This document shows, piece by piece, positions 1-10,063 of a DNA stretch of 64,000 nt. Position 1 is the stretch's first letter, and each line of letters begins with the position of its first letter. Origin of the DNA: Timema cristinae (lineage: Eukaryota; Arthropoda; Insecta; Phasmatodea; Timematidae). Position numbers and translations under genes: made by a program. The stretch spans positions 43,384,288 to 43,448,287 of the forward strand of contig JBCFYV010011164.1 of NCBI GenBank assembly GCA_039000515.1, in the 5' to 3' direction. Under the pieces are notes generated by a model. The model was not told the DNA's origin, did not search any database, and worked only from the letters and a program-made list of their open reading frames with translations.

Positions 1-75
1 TTATGAAGGAGCATATAATGTAGTCTGTCAGAGTTAGATACTATGCCCCGATTTTAGCTGGAAAACATTTTAGTT

Positions 76-325
76 ATTTAAGTTTTATTTAGCACCGCAT
101 CTTACTATCCGTTCGAGTTATACACTTAAGTACTAATTATGCTATTGGATTAGGAATGGGGAAGGTTGAATTTAGAGGAAGTGGACCTACATTTTTGTGG
201 AGGGGGAGTGGAACCCCCGCCCCCTCCCAGTTCACCCGACCAAGATTCAAACCTCAATCTTCCCATCCTCGGCAGTTTAGCTCAACTAGACTAGCGCGTT
301 GGCTAACTATGCCACTGAGGCAGGT
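76..325 (-). mobile_element. SINE family B, near full length
   Basis: Read on the minus strand, it begins with a tRNA-like head (GCCTCAGTGGCATAGTTAGC, a box-A-like stretch, then a box-B-like TTTGAATCTTGG) and ends in the shared 3' segment with CGGATAGTAAGATGCGGTGC and an A/T-rich tail. The flanks carry a likely target duplication, ATTTTAGTT, at about 67-75 and 329-337. Copies of the same family lie at 18321 and 57140. It was probably made by RNA polymerase III and moved by a LINE machinery; that is inferred from the structure. Confidence 0.8.
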
Positions 326-394
326 AAAATTTTAGTTTACTACTTCATTGTTTGCAATAATCCGCATCTCGAAGAGGAGTTAGAAGTATGTGGA

Positions 395-860
395 CTATTG
401 CAAAGGATGAAGTATCAAAATAGGCAATGATGGCAGTTAATAAACTTGTGTTAACGCAAACATTGTTTCATGGATGTGAAGCATGGGTTTGTCCAGAGAA
501 ACACAAGAGCAAGGTGAATGTGGTTGTAATGATATCTAATAAATGTATGTGGCAAAACTTGTATGGTTGTTGAAGGAGTGCGGTTTGAAAAGGAATCCAA
601 TAGGTATTTGTAAAGAAGCGTCTTGCATTGGTTTCAGCATCTCGGGAGGATGACTGTGGATCGAGTGATGAAGCAAATAAATGAATGTAGAATATGTGAA
701 TCAAAAGCAAGGGGTAGGCCATGTTAGATGTGGATAAATGTGTGACAAAAAAACTATTAAGAGTGTTAAGAATAAAAGCACATGTATGAATGTTGTTGAT
801 GTGATGGAAGTATGCAAGAATAGGGAAGTGTGGATAAAGTTGGCGAGGATAGATTAAGTA
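395..860 (+). pseudogene. LINE reverse transcriptase C-terminal relic
   Basis: In shifting forward frames the region reads like the end of a common arthropod LINE reverse transcriptase. First comes FHGCEAWVCPEKHKSKVN (known members have YGSETWV followed by a charged helix). Then LHWFQHLGRMTVDRVMKQI (the WFGHV.RM block), then SKARGRPC (the RGRPRKRW block), and finally VMEVCKNREVWIKL before a stop. Several stops and at least two frameshifts break it, so it cannot be functional. The motif set is that of RTE/Jockey-like endonuclease-RT elements; the exact clade cannot be told from this piece. The SINE copy ending at 325 sits just 5' of it. An open frame on the opposite strand here is only a shadow. 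Confidence 0.7.
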
Positions 861-2332
861 CACAGTTGTTTTTAAGCTATATTCACAAATTCTTGTCTAC
901 CCCATAAGAGAACAGCGTGATTAGGTATGTAAGACCTATTTACATAATATTAAAACATAATTCACCACAAAATACAAGTTATTCAAGAGATTGATGTTTG
1001 CACAATTTAGTCATAATCCAGGGTACCATTTGAACACATTTTATTTTATTTGTTTGCCAGAACTCTAAAGAATAATAAAAAGGGGTAGTTCTTGAAAATA
1101 ATTTCTTTATATTTTCAAATTAATATACAAAAAACTTTATTTTACTTATGCATATTTTCAATTGAAAAACAGTAAATATATTAAACTATCTGATGATGTT
1201 TTGATGCTGTCAACCAACTACTTAAATCATGTCAGGAACAAAAGGAAATAGTGTTGACCTACCCTTATTATTTTTGTTTATTTGTTCAAACATTTTTAAA
1301 TAAGCTATACATAATCTGTCTATTTTTTACGTACAAAACCTTATTTTATAAGTTTCATGAATAGGCTATTAAAACAATGTTACAGCAACATTTTCAATTA
1401 CAATTCAAATATATTAATTTAAAATGTTAGTACTTACTTGAATTCCTTAATATGTAAACACACAAAATAAGAAATGAGTTTGCAAGGTTTCAATATATAA
1501 ACTTTATATGTCAACTCACTCTTTCCTTAAGATAAAGAAATTCCACACAGAGCAATATTTATTTCCCTTAAACTATAAAATAATTTAAATAATCAATTAT
1601 TAATAAAGCTATAAAACACTTCTGAACTACTACACACAATGAACAGAAACTTACGACTACCAGTACTTCTTACTCTATATATGAAGGTAGAGTGAAAAGA
1701 TTTACAATTTTCGACTCCCCTCCTCCACTCCAAGCAAAATGGCCATACAACAACAACAACAACCACAACATAAAATTTGTTTAACTTTTAGGAATACTAC
1801 TTTTGAATTCATTTCTTCGTATTTAGGACTTTTATACAACTGGGCCAGTTCCCATTTCTTAGTTCTCACCCTTCTTAGACATGTTTGCAGTCACTCAAAG
1901 CTAAATACATCTCTTAAGCTTAAAGAATAAAATGAAAAAACCCTACACAATATGACAATAATCATTCCTCTAAAATGTGATCTCATTTATGCCTACTGCT
2001 ATAAACTCATTTATACTTTTATAATTATCTTGGAAAATAACTATATTCTACCCTCACCAAAATTCCTGAGAAATGGAAACATTTTATTTTTTAAATAAAA
2101 TAAAGTTTCAGAAAGATGGGCATAAAATACGATTATAAATAATTTTTTACAAAAATCTAAAACCTTAACAACCAATGAGAATTTTTATGAGCCTAAGAAT
2201 ATAGGTAACGATTCTGGTTCTTAAGAAATTTACATTTTGTATTCCTGTTCTGGTAGCCTAAAAAAACTTAATTTTGGTTAATGGTTCTAGTTCCAGTTCG
2301 ATATTGTTGGTACCTGAAAGATCAGGTTTTGT
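861..2332. other. AT-rich intergenic stretch, nothing recognised
   Basis: No coding frame with a recognisable domain and no repeat family seen elsewhere in the window. A CAA run at 1750-1769 gives a short glutamine-rich frame of 63 codons that shows no other coding sign. Confidence 0.5.
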
Positions 2333-2450
2333 TAGAATAGAATGGAATAGTTAATAGGAATAACAATGCAAACTAGAATGGAATAGTTAATAACAATAAC
2401 AATGTAAACTAAACTAGAATGGAATAGTTAATAACAATATAAACTAGGTA
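2333..2450. repeat. Short tandem repeat, three diverged copies
   Basis: Three copies of a unit of roughly 40-48 bp with the core AGAATGGAATAGTTAATA follow each other, differing by small deletions. The last copy runs into AATATAAACTAGGTAG. Confidence 0.75.
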
Positions 2451-3838
2451 GTTCATTTATCATTTTTGTAGTATGGTGTGACAATGCCATTCATTTATAT
2501 ATTCATATTCTTCTCTAATTTTAGTTGAGCTTTGTTTTAATTTGATAATTAGGTAAATATAATTTTTTTTACAATTTGTTTTTATTGGAAATTTGCTTTT
2601 GTTGTTTGTATACGATAATACACTTTATTTTTGCAATTACGACAGTGAAAAAGTTTAAAAAATTCATAATAGTGGATAGTTTTTTAAATTATAAAGCCTA
2701 ACCTGACAAAATCTAAGCTTTTCGAATATTATCAAAATTTTATTATTTTTTCTTTTTTTTAGATTGTGTATTGAAGGCTGTTGATTCTATTTTAAGTGTC
2801 ATGTTAAATTAACTAGGCTATCTTTTGTTTTTATTTGATTCTATTTTTTATGTGTTTCTGTTTAGTGGCGAGAAAAGTATAGGTTGAGATCTAATTTTGT
2901 AGTCCCTAATATTTTTTATAAATTATCAGCCTCCTTTAATCATCCCCCTCCCATCGAGTGTCAATGTATTTTAAGGCTACTAAGCTACCTTTAACTTGCC
3001 TTCAGTTCTAATTGTAAAAATTACTTCTCAATAAGTAGTCTACTTTACTTAATATTGTCCTTTTATAACCAAGTTGTGAATTTGTTATGTGACCTAGTTT
3101 CGAATACGGACCTATCAAGCTAATAGTTCAATAAACAATTTTAAATTAAATAAAATGAGCATTATGAGGCAATGGAAATATGTTTGAAAGCTTTTATTTT
3201 TATATAGCCTGTTTACAAAATATAAAACACTAAATTTTATGGCTATCATCGCTATAATTACTTTTAAGCATATTATTTTGATATATATAATTGTCAATGA
3301 ATGCATAACGTGTGACTTGGTTATACTGGCCCAGGTCAGTGAATACAAAATACTCTTCAAAAGACAGCTGTATTGTGAAGAATGGAACTGTCAAATTAGT
3401 GCCCTAAAACAAACAGTAAATTAAATATAATACTTACAACCATCACCAATTCAAATGGATATTTGTACACACGTACTGGAGATTGGTACTTTTGTACCAT
3501 TATGAGTGAATGTAACTATTCAACTTCCGAATTAAATCAAAATAAAATAATACTAATTTAGAAAAGAACCGCACAAAGAGCAAATTTGCGGAAGACTAAT
3601 AATTAAAAAATATAGTTCGAGGCTTAAGCAAACATCTAAAAGAGAGCGTTGAGATCAGTAAATCATATTTTACCGAATTAAAAAAAACTATTATAAAGGC
3701 ACAATATACTATGTAATTAATATTATTCTATATTAATATTGGTTTGGTTTAGTTTATAATGAATATATTAATATAATATACAAAAATATATCTTTTCCTG
3801 AGAATATTTTATTTAATGATATTTGGCTACACTGTAAA
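2451..3838. other. AT-rich stretch upstream of mRpL53, nothing recognised
   Basis: Only short open frames occur here, including overlapping ones on both strands at 3115-3424 without any domain sign. The mRpL53 promoter and first untranslated exon, if any, must lie in the last few hundred bases, but no clear TATA box was identified. Confidence 0.5.
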
Positions 3839-3915
3839 AAGGTATTTAGACTTCATGACTTGACAATTGACATACGAAATAGAGTAAAGCTAACTTTATT
3901 ATCTATACAGTAAAA

Positions 3916-4335
3916 ATGGCGATTCCATATTCTGGTACATTTACAAGATCTGGTGGGGTTTTCAGTGCCATTACTAAACAACTGAAAAGTGTAACACTAA
4001 AACCGGTAAAGAAGATTCAGTTTATGTTCGACCCATTTAACGATAATGTGAAACATACGAGAGATTTTATGTTTCACATTTCTTCTACCAAAATTGTTTT
4101 AACCAACCCTAGCTGCATAATGAAAACTGAAGTATTGTGTAGTCGTGCTGACCCATCTGTAACTTTCAGTTTGATAAATGGTGATACTGTTGTATTCAAA
4201 AGTGGTAATCTGACAACTTTGGAACTATTTCAATTATTTAACAAATACATCACACCTCATGCACCTGTGGAGCAAATTAAGCCCGAGATAGCTACAAAGT
4301 CTTCAAAAAAAAGTATTATCAAAAAAAGAAAATGA
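3916..4335 (+). CDS. mRpL53: Mitochondrial large-subunit ribosomal protein mL53
   Basis: This 139-residue protein matches the mL53 family, a small subunit of the mitochondrial large ribosomal particle. Features seen are an N-terminus MAIPYSGTFTRSGG, as in insect members; the block LKPVKKIQFMFDPF around residues 28-41; TRDFMFHIS around 49-57; TNPSC at 63-67, where human L53 has TNLNC; and LTTLELFQLFNKYI near 99-112, matching the human LTALEMLTAF helix. The tail after residue 115 is lysine-rich (KSSKKSIIKKRK). The start codon has a good context (AAAAATGG), and the family N-terminus begins at this Met. The protein is nuclear-encoded and would be imported; no obvious cleavable presequence is seen. 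The reading frame has no intron. The sequence TATCTATACAG just before the start could be a 3' splice site for a 5'-UTR intron, or the gene could simply be intronless. An AATAAA lies 117 bases after the stop. Confidence 0.9.
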   Translation: MAIPYSGTFTRSGGVFSAITKQLKSVTLKPVKKIQFMFDPFNDNVKHTRDFMFHISSTKIVLTNPSCIMKTEVLCSRADPSVTFSLINGDTVVFKSGNLTTLELFQLFNKYITPHAPVEQIKPEIATKSSKKSIIKKRK

Positions 4336-4451
4336 TCTTAAGAGTTTAGGTTTAGCACACTGAGAAATGACTGAGAAGTTAGAGGAAAAGCTCAAAACTA
4401 GTCTTAAGACCCATTCATACATTAAAGTGTATATGTTTGTTAACTTTATTA

Positions 4452-4457
4452 AATAAA
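4452..4457 (+). promoter_or_regulatory. Poly(A) signal of mRpL53
   Basis: Canonical AATAAA, followed by a T/G-rich stretch (TTTAAGTTTGATCAACG), at the right distance downstream of the mRpL53 stop codon. Confidence 0.65.
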
Positions 4458-5088
4458 ATTTAAGTTTGATCAACGTTTATTCAATGTGTATTTACATACG
4501 GAAATAGTATGCAAAAAGAGCAGGATTTAAATTTTTTGTTATGGAATTTTTTTTTACCATCCATAGACACAACTAATACAAATATCAATCAATAACAAAA
4601 TTAATATTGTAAGATAATTCCAAATATTTTAAAAATCACTTTAATCGGTAAAGAAAATTAATATTTAGAATGTAAATATTTAAAAGACTGTTACAACATG
4701 TCACCCAAAGTAGGCTATTTTAAATACAAACCAATTAATTTTATAAACTATCTCAACAGAACAAAATGTAATCTTTGAGGAGTCAACCAAGATTTATAGA
4801 GTATAAGGTTGGCTTCTTCCCTATACTGGCCTGCAGTCAAGATTTTCCCCAGCACACAGCGCTGCTGTGATGTCAGCTCGTGACCTCTACTTGACTAACG
4901 CCGGCCTGCTCAGTTTGGTTTTCAGTACTACACATGGTCTTGTGGAACTCGTTACTTATTATTCATGTCAAGTATGCTACCAAATTCACTTTGAATAGTA
5001 AATGTTTTTATCTGTTTATTGTATCCTTAATGCTTATTTAGGCGTGAGCTGTGAAGTGTTACAAAAAGTATTGTAGCGCCACTAGAAA

Positions 5089-5407
5089 ATGTTGGGAAAG
5101 TATTGCACCGTTCCCGTGTGCAATAGTAGCCATCAGATAACTAAGGGTCCTGGTGTTTTATAGCACAACTTCCCTAAATATCCTAGTGCTAGACGAAGAT
5201 GTATTCATCTTTATAAAGTAATAGTAAATGGAATCCTGATTCATGTTCTCTTTACTCAGAACATTTTTTACCTGATGATTATGAATGCAACCTTCAGGCT
5301 GAACTGCTGCACTTGCCTAAGAAAAAACCAAATTAAAATCGTCTGATGTTTCCTCCCTTAAACCAAGTATTGAACCTCCTTGTAGTGTCTTCAAAAATGT
5401 TATATAA
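5089..5407 (+). pseudogene. Broken THAP-domain gene (zinc-dependent DNA-binding)
   Basis: From ATG 5089 the frame reads MLGKYCTVPVCNSSHQITKG, a THAP start with the first zinc pair C-x4-C, then GPGVL, an in-frame TAG, and HNFPKYPSARRRCIHLYKV (the FP..P..RR block). After a shift of frame, NPDSCSLYSEHFLPDDYE supplies the second zinc pair C-x4-H in the classic SEHF context. After a further shift, KSSDVSSLKPSIEPPCSVF ends at a stop. THAP domains occur in cellular regulators and at the N-terminus of P-element-type transposases. With one nonsense codon and at least two frameshifts this copy is dead. It could be the remains of a P-type transposon or of a THAP retrocopy; no transposase catalytic part was recognised downstream. 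Confidence 0.75.
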
Positions 5408-6060
5408 GGGAAAAATATTACCCATGAAGTTAGGCATGAAAATAGATTGAAAAAACAAATAGTAAGTGCATCTTTTATCAATATGCAGAGAAAGGAAAGT
5501 CAAGTAGAGGGTGTAGTTAATTGTAGCTCTAAAAACCTAAGCGACGAAACAAGTCAAACCAATGTGAATAAGACTGAAATGGTTACAAAATATATTCAAT
5601 TACAAAAGGAAAACAAAATATCGAGATACAAACTAGTGAAACCATAAAGTGTGTTGAAACAAAAATATTTGGAAATTTGTAGGTTCAGGAGCAAACTTAT
5701 TTCACTGAAAAAAAAAAAAAAAAATCCAGAATTAGTTGAATCAATATTCGAGGAAAACTAGATAGTGTTTTACTAGTAATGAGTTGGATTTAGTGCTTTG
5801 TAATAATCGCAAAGTTCACTGTACAAAAGGAAGAAATTGTAGTTGCCTTGACTCGATATTTAGCTAAACAAATGTGTGTATTTACAGCAAAAAAAATGTT
5901 ACTATCCACTACCAGGTTTGTTGATTCTAAAGAAAATTTAAAAAAAATTAGCCTCTACCCTTGGTATCTGTCAAGGATTTCTAGAAGACATGATGCACAT
6001 GCTGAAGATAGCCAGGGAAAATAAAGAAACACATGAAAAAGTTGCAGTTTCTACTATACT
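5408..6060 (+). other. Possible eroded continuation of the THAP locus
   Basis: A 66-codon frame at 5447-5647 (lysine- and asparagine-rich) and short frames around 5860-6030 follow the THAP relic on the same strand. They may be remnants of the same gene. No domain was recognised, and an A-run lies at 5707-5723. Confidence 0.25.
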
Positions 6061-6069
6061 TTTTATTTT

Positions 6070-6306
6070 TAGCTCCGCGTCTTATTACTCATTCCAATTA
6101 TACACCAATTTACTAATTACTCTAATGTGTTGGGAATGAAGAAGATTGAATTTAGAGGTGTGCCTGCATTTGCGAGAATAAAGTGGGGAAACCATTTTGG
6201 AATAACCACCCTTAGTACACCCGGCCAATATCAAACTAATTATCCCGTCATCGGCAGTCTAGTCTATGCCTTAGACCATGCAGCCATCAAAGCTAGTTTT
6301 AATATT
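6070..6306 (-). mobile_element. SINE family C, degraded
   Basis: On the minus strand, a tRNA-like head (ATGGCTGCATGGTCTAAGGC, box-A-like) is followed by a body with TTCCAAAATGGTTTCCCCAC and the shared tail ending near CTCCGCGTC in plus orientation. About a dozen diverged family-C copies occur in the window. Confidence 0.65.
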
Positions 6307-7322
6307 ATAGCTTTAACAAGTCTTAGCATATTAGTTTAGAAATCTCTATATTTTAAATCTAAGATTATTCTGAAGAGTAATTTTAAAATTTCCTGTTCCC
6401 ATCCCGAATCCCGATTTTTTGACTCATTTCCCGTCTCGAAATAAAAAGTCATTCCCGTCCATCTCTACTTTTTATACCTTCTTTGTTTTAAACCAAGATT
6501 TTATCAACAGTTGTCATCGAAATAGCCACTCACACAAAAACAAAAGAAAGTATCTACAAACTTTAACCAAATATAAATGACAAGTTTTCCATATCGTTTC
6601 ATGAGCAGTAAGGCTGGCAAGAGGCTACCAATGATGTCACACCTTCGTCTCTAGCTGTCTGCACAGGCCTTATGGTAACCAGGCAACCCAACCTCCTTTA
6701 AACTAACCATGGTTATAGAATACCTTTCAACTTTAATTTAATATTAATATTGTGAGTATTTCACAATTTTAAAATTATTATAAATACTTGCAAAGTATCC
6801 CAAAATTAAGCTTGTTTAGTCCTTTTTTTAAAAAAAAAAAATACCTATTAGCAAAATTTCAAAGTTAACTATCATGGTTTGTATTAGGAGGGATAGCCAG
6901 CACACTTACCTTGGTGATGCTGATGTAGAAACTGTTTACTTATAACACTAAAAAAAACCTTTATGTTATAGCTAAATAGTTTCTACTGCTTTCATTTCAA
7001 ATATTTAAATATCATTAACTTTTAATTCAGCTTTTTTATTTATTTATAAATAAGAATATTGGAATAATCTATGAATGCTTTACTACCAATACATGTATGT
7101 TTTGAGAAAAATATTTTAAAATAAAAACCAACTTACACAATTCCTGAATTGAAAAGTTTTTTTTATGTTAGATACAATTTTATAAGTAAATAGGATGTAT
7201 TAAAGTCAGTCACATTTCCACATGACTAGCAGAATAGGTTGTGAGAATATACAAATGCCACAGATATATGGTTGTGAGAATTATACAAAATGCCCACTAA
7301 TTTTTGATTTTATTGAAATCTT

Positions 7323-7575
7323 TTATTATTATTAGCACCGCGTCTTACTACCCATTCGGGTTATACGCACTTACGCTAATGTGTGATGATAGGGTGATTG
7401 CGAGATGAAATGGAGGACCTACAGTTTAACGTGGAATCCGAACCACGGTGGAGACCTGGCATTCCCCACATTCAAAAGTTGTGATTGATACACGTCAGAG
7501 GTGAAGGAAAGGTTTGGCAATCAGATAAATTTGTGCCGAGACCAAGGATTAAACCTCGGACCACCAACATTGAAG
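7323..7575 (-). mobile_element. SINE family A, head eroded
   Basis: The minus-strand copy has the family-A body (CACCGTGGTTCGGATTCCAC) and the shared tail, ending in TTA repeats in plus orientation. It carries a short insertion-type variant (GTTGTGATTGATACACG) that is also present in the copy at 41914. The tRNA-like head has lost most of box A. Confidence 0.8.
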
Positions 7576-7962
7576 ATTAAAATTAATGATATAAGCTTTA
7601 TCAAAAGTGACAACTACAAATCACATGTGTTGGTGTACAACTATATTAAAGTAGTTTAATTAACTTTTATAACTATCAAGCCTACTGTTATTCCTACCAG
7701 AATACTATAAATGCCCAACTATAGTGTAAATAATAAGTAAAATATAATCCAAACAAGCAATCATTTTAATGTGGGATACCTACCTCTAGATTCCTTTGTA
7801 AATTACATATGAAGTCACATATTCTTGAAATTTCACTACCCCATCTCTTTGGACTTTACTGTAACGAGTCAACCAATGAATGGTACATCTTGTGCCGTTT
7901 GTTTTCTTCCTCTGCTTCTCCATACACACAACACTTATAAAATTATTCTTTTGAATTAAGAA

Positions 7963-8110
7963 ATGACAACTGGAAACAGGAATCGAACCCAGGACATTTG
8001 GCATGGTACTAAAATCCTCTAACCACCGAGTTATCTAGAAGTTGTCCGATGCCCAGGGTCATTCTTCACTCATATTTTAAGGAAGTTTGTGATAGACATG
8101 CTAAATTCAT
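7963..8110 (-). mobile_element. SINE family D fragment
   Basis: The minus strand carries AATGACCCTGGGCATCGGAC, a head with box-A-like AACTCGGTGGTTAGAGGAT and a box-B-like GGGTTCGATTCC. The same modules occur at 29100 (+) and 33860 (-). An open frame here is a repeat shadow. Confidence 0.6.
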
Positions 8111-8116
8111 CAGCTA

Positions 8117-8300
8117 CATAAGAGTGTTCATTAGCTCAGTCAGTATTGTGTCTGCCTACTGAGCTAAGGGTCTCGAGTTTGATTGCCTGCATGGCCAAAA
8201 ATTATATCATTGATGAAATGTGGGTTTACTCTTTCATATTAATAAATTAACGATAGAAGACTGGATGTTGTGCCTGTCTTAGTCTTAAGTTAGATTATAA
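8117..8300 (+). mobile_element. SINE family E, tRNA-like head and body
   Basis: The head reads TTAGCTCAGTCAGTATTGTG (box A), then CTGCCTACTGAGCTAAGGG and a box-B-like GAGTTTGATTGC, followed by GAAATGTGGGTTTACTCTTTC. Two other copies lie in reverse orientation at 15508-15755 and 63768-63925. Confidence 0.7.
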
Positions 8301-8459
8301 GGCATATGAAGCTACGATAGGCCTAGCAAGCCAGTAGTGGAAAATATATGTCTTGAATATAAACCTGATCCAGACCACAGGCTGGAAACAGTAATGGATG
8401 TAAAGTAAACATATGCTTGTTCAATTAAGATCAAGAGTTATCAGATAACACAGTCAACT

Positions 8460-8545
8460 TAGACTCAGGTGGACTTTTATGCTGCCAATGGTATAATAAC
8501 TTTACGAATACACATATCATGATGGATTAAATAGCCAAGCTATTA
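8460..8545 (+). repeat. Dispersed fragment, family D related
   Basis: The stretch CTTTTATGCTGCCAATGGTA followed by ACATATCATGATGG recurs at 60366-60420 with few differences. A related stretch is at 33820-33850 in reverse. It is probably the body of the family-D SINE. Confidence 0.5.
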
Positions 8546-9838
8546 TAATATTTGTTAATTATGGGTATAGCCCCATCTAACTATATATTCTTTAAATTAA
8601 AAAATGACACAAAAATCAAACCCGGAGCCAAAGGTTTATAACACTGATGGCGACACTGACTGTTTATTCACTTCTTGTTTGTATCGTTCAGTGTAAATGT
8701 GGATGTCTGGTCAGTTCAACAATCTTCTATTAAATATAGGCAACTAGGACATTTGTAACTAAAAACATAACTTAACTCCACGAACCTCTAATAATAGCTG
8801 TAACAATAAAATAAGAGGGCTAATAGAAATGTTTTTATTAAAAAATTATATTAATACTTCAACAAATTAAGTCCAAATTCATTGAGATTTTTTTTTTCTG
8901 TTGGTGTAGCGACTAGTGAGGCCAAATTCAACAAGGGTTGAGACTAAATTCGTGTAGCTAGATCTGGTATCATTATTGCAAATATAAATGTGTTTTTTAT
9001 GGTTGGTTTTTAACACTACTCATCTTACTAGTCATTCAGGCAATCCACAAATGCACTTAACTAATCCAAGGACAAAGGGTGTGTTTTTATTCTTCACCTC
9101 AAGAGAAGATGAAAAACCTATGTTATGAACCTAGTTGCAAAATTTGTGACCTACTTAAGTATTCCTACTTGGCAGTTTGGATCCTAAATATTGCTTGTCG
9201 AGTTTCTTAACTGCAAGCAGGCAATTAATTGGGAGTAGTGCTATTGGATCGTGAAGCTTCCCCACCTTTTACTAGAAAATAGTGAGTAAAAAGGAGGAGG
9301 CAGTTGATATAAACAGAAAATGGAATGATTATTTTCCCACAATCTGTGCTACACACAACCTTTTCATTGAATTGGGCCACATTTTAGAAGCATTTTTGTT
9401 TTGTTTTGAAAGGCCTACAGTGCCCTGTGACAGATAAAAAGATATTCATATTAAGGAAAAGGAAAAGTTTATTACTCTTCTCTAAGTTTATTACAATGAC
9501 ATGTTGGTGCTATTGATGAAGCTGTTCATAAATTAAACATTAACTCAGAATGAGAAATTTGTACATGAAAAAACAGCATAGTTTTGAAAGGGTTAGCAAG
9601 TTCATATATGAATAAAACAAAGCAAGGGGAAAAAATGCTCATTTTACTATTATATTTTATAAATTAGTCTTCAACATTATATATTTTTATTAATAATATT
9701 ATAACAGGAATCTTTTCTTCTTAAAGACAGAATTAAACATAAAAAAAATCTTAGTTGAATTCCATAACATACAATTGCCTATTTTAATTACTTTAGCACA
9801 AATTTAATACATTTTAAAAATCTGTGAAATATTCTCAT

Positions 9839-10063
9839 CTAGCTAGTGTAAAGTTCTGTTAAATACTTTTTCATTTGTGCATTTTTCTGTTTTGCCGCCT
9901 CCAGCACTTTCTCAGCTATGGCAATATCTGCTGGCAATCCTTGAAACTCTTTTAGTTCCATGGTGATTTGAGCTTCTTCTTTCTTCAAGACATCCAAATT
10001 TTCCAGCTCTTTTAGACATGTTTCTGGATTAGAGTCACCCAAATTCAGTTCGTCATGCTTCCT
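9839..10063 (-). CDS. Coiled-coil gene, last exon
   Basis: The acceptor is ATTGATTTTAG. It reads [20 protein letters not shown] to LTELYTS and TAG at 9839. An internal ATG gives a 67-codon frame, but the splice acceptor and the phase show it is the 3' exon of a longer gene. A poly(A) signal is not unambiguous; T-rich candidates (TTTATT on the plus strand) lie near 9687 and 9470. Confidence 0.7.
   Translation of the reverse strand, partial: RKHDELNLGDSNPETCLKELENLDVLKKEEAQITMELKEFQGLPADIAIAEKVLEAAKQKNAQMKKYLTELYTS

Noticed and set aside
468..863. 131-codon minus-strand frame
   Set aside because: The opposite strand carries the ordered LINE reverse-transcriptase motifs, so this is the antisense shadow of a relic.
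6390..6470. CCCGATTCCCG / CCCGTC words as a transposon end
   Set aside because: The words (TCCCGATTTTTTGACTCA and CATTCCCGTCCATCTCTA) resemble hAT sub-terminal repeats, but no partner end or duplication was found, so it is not listed as an element.
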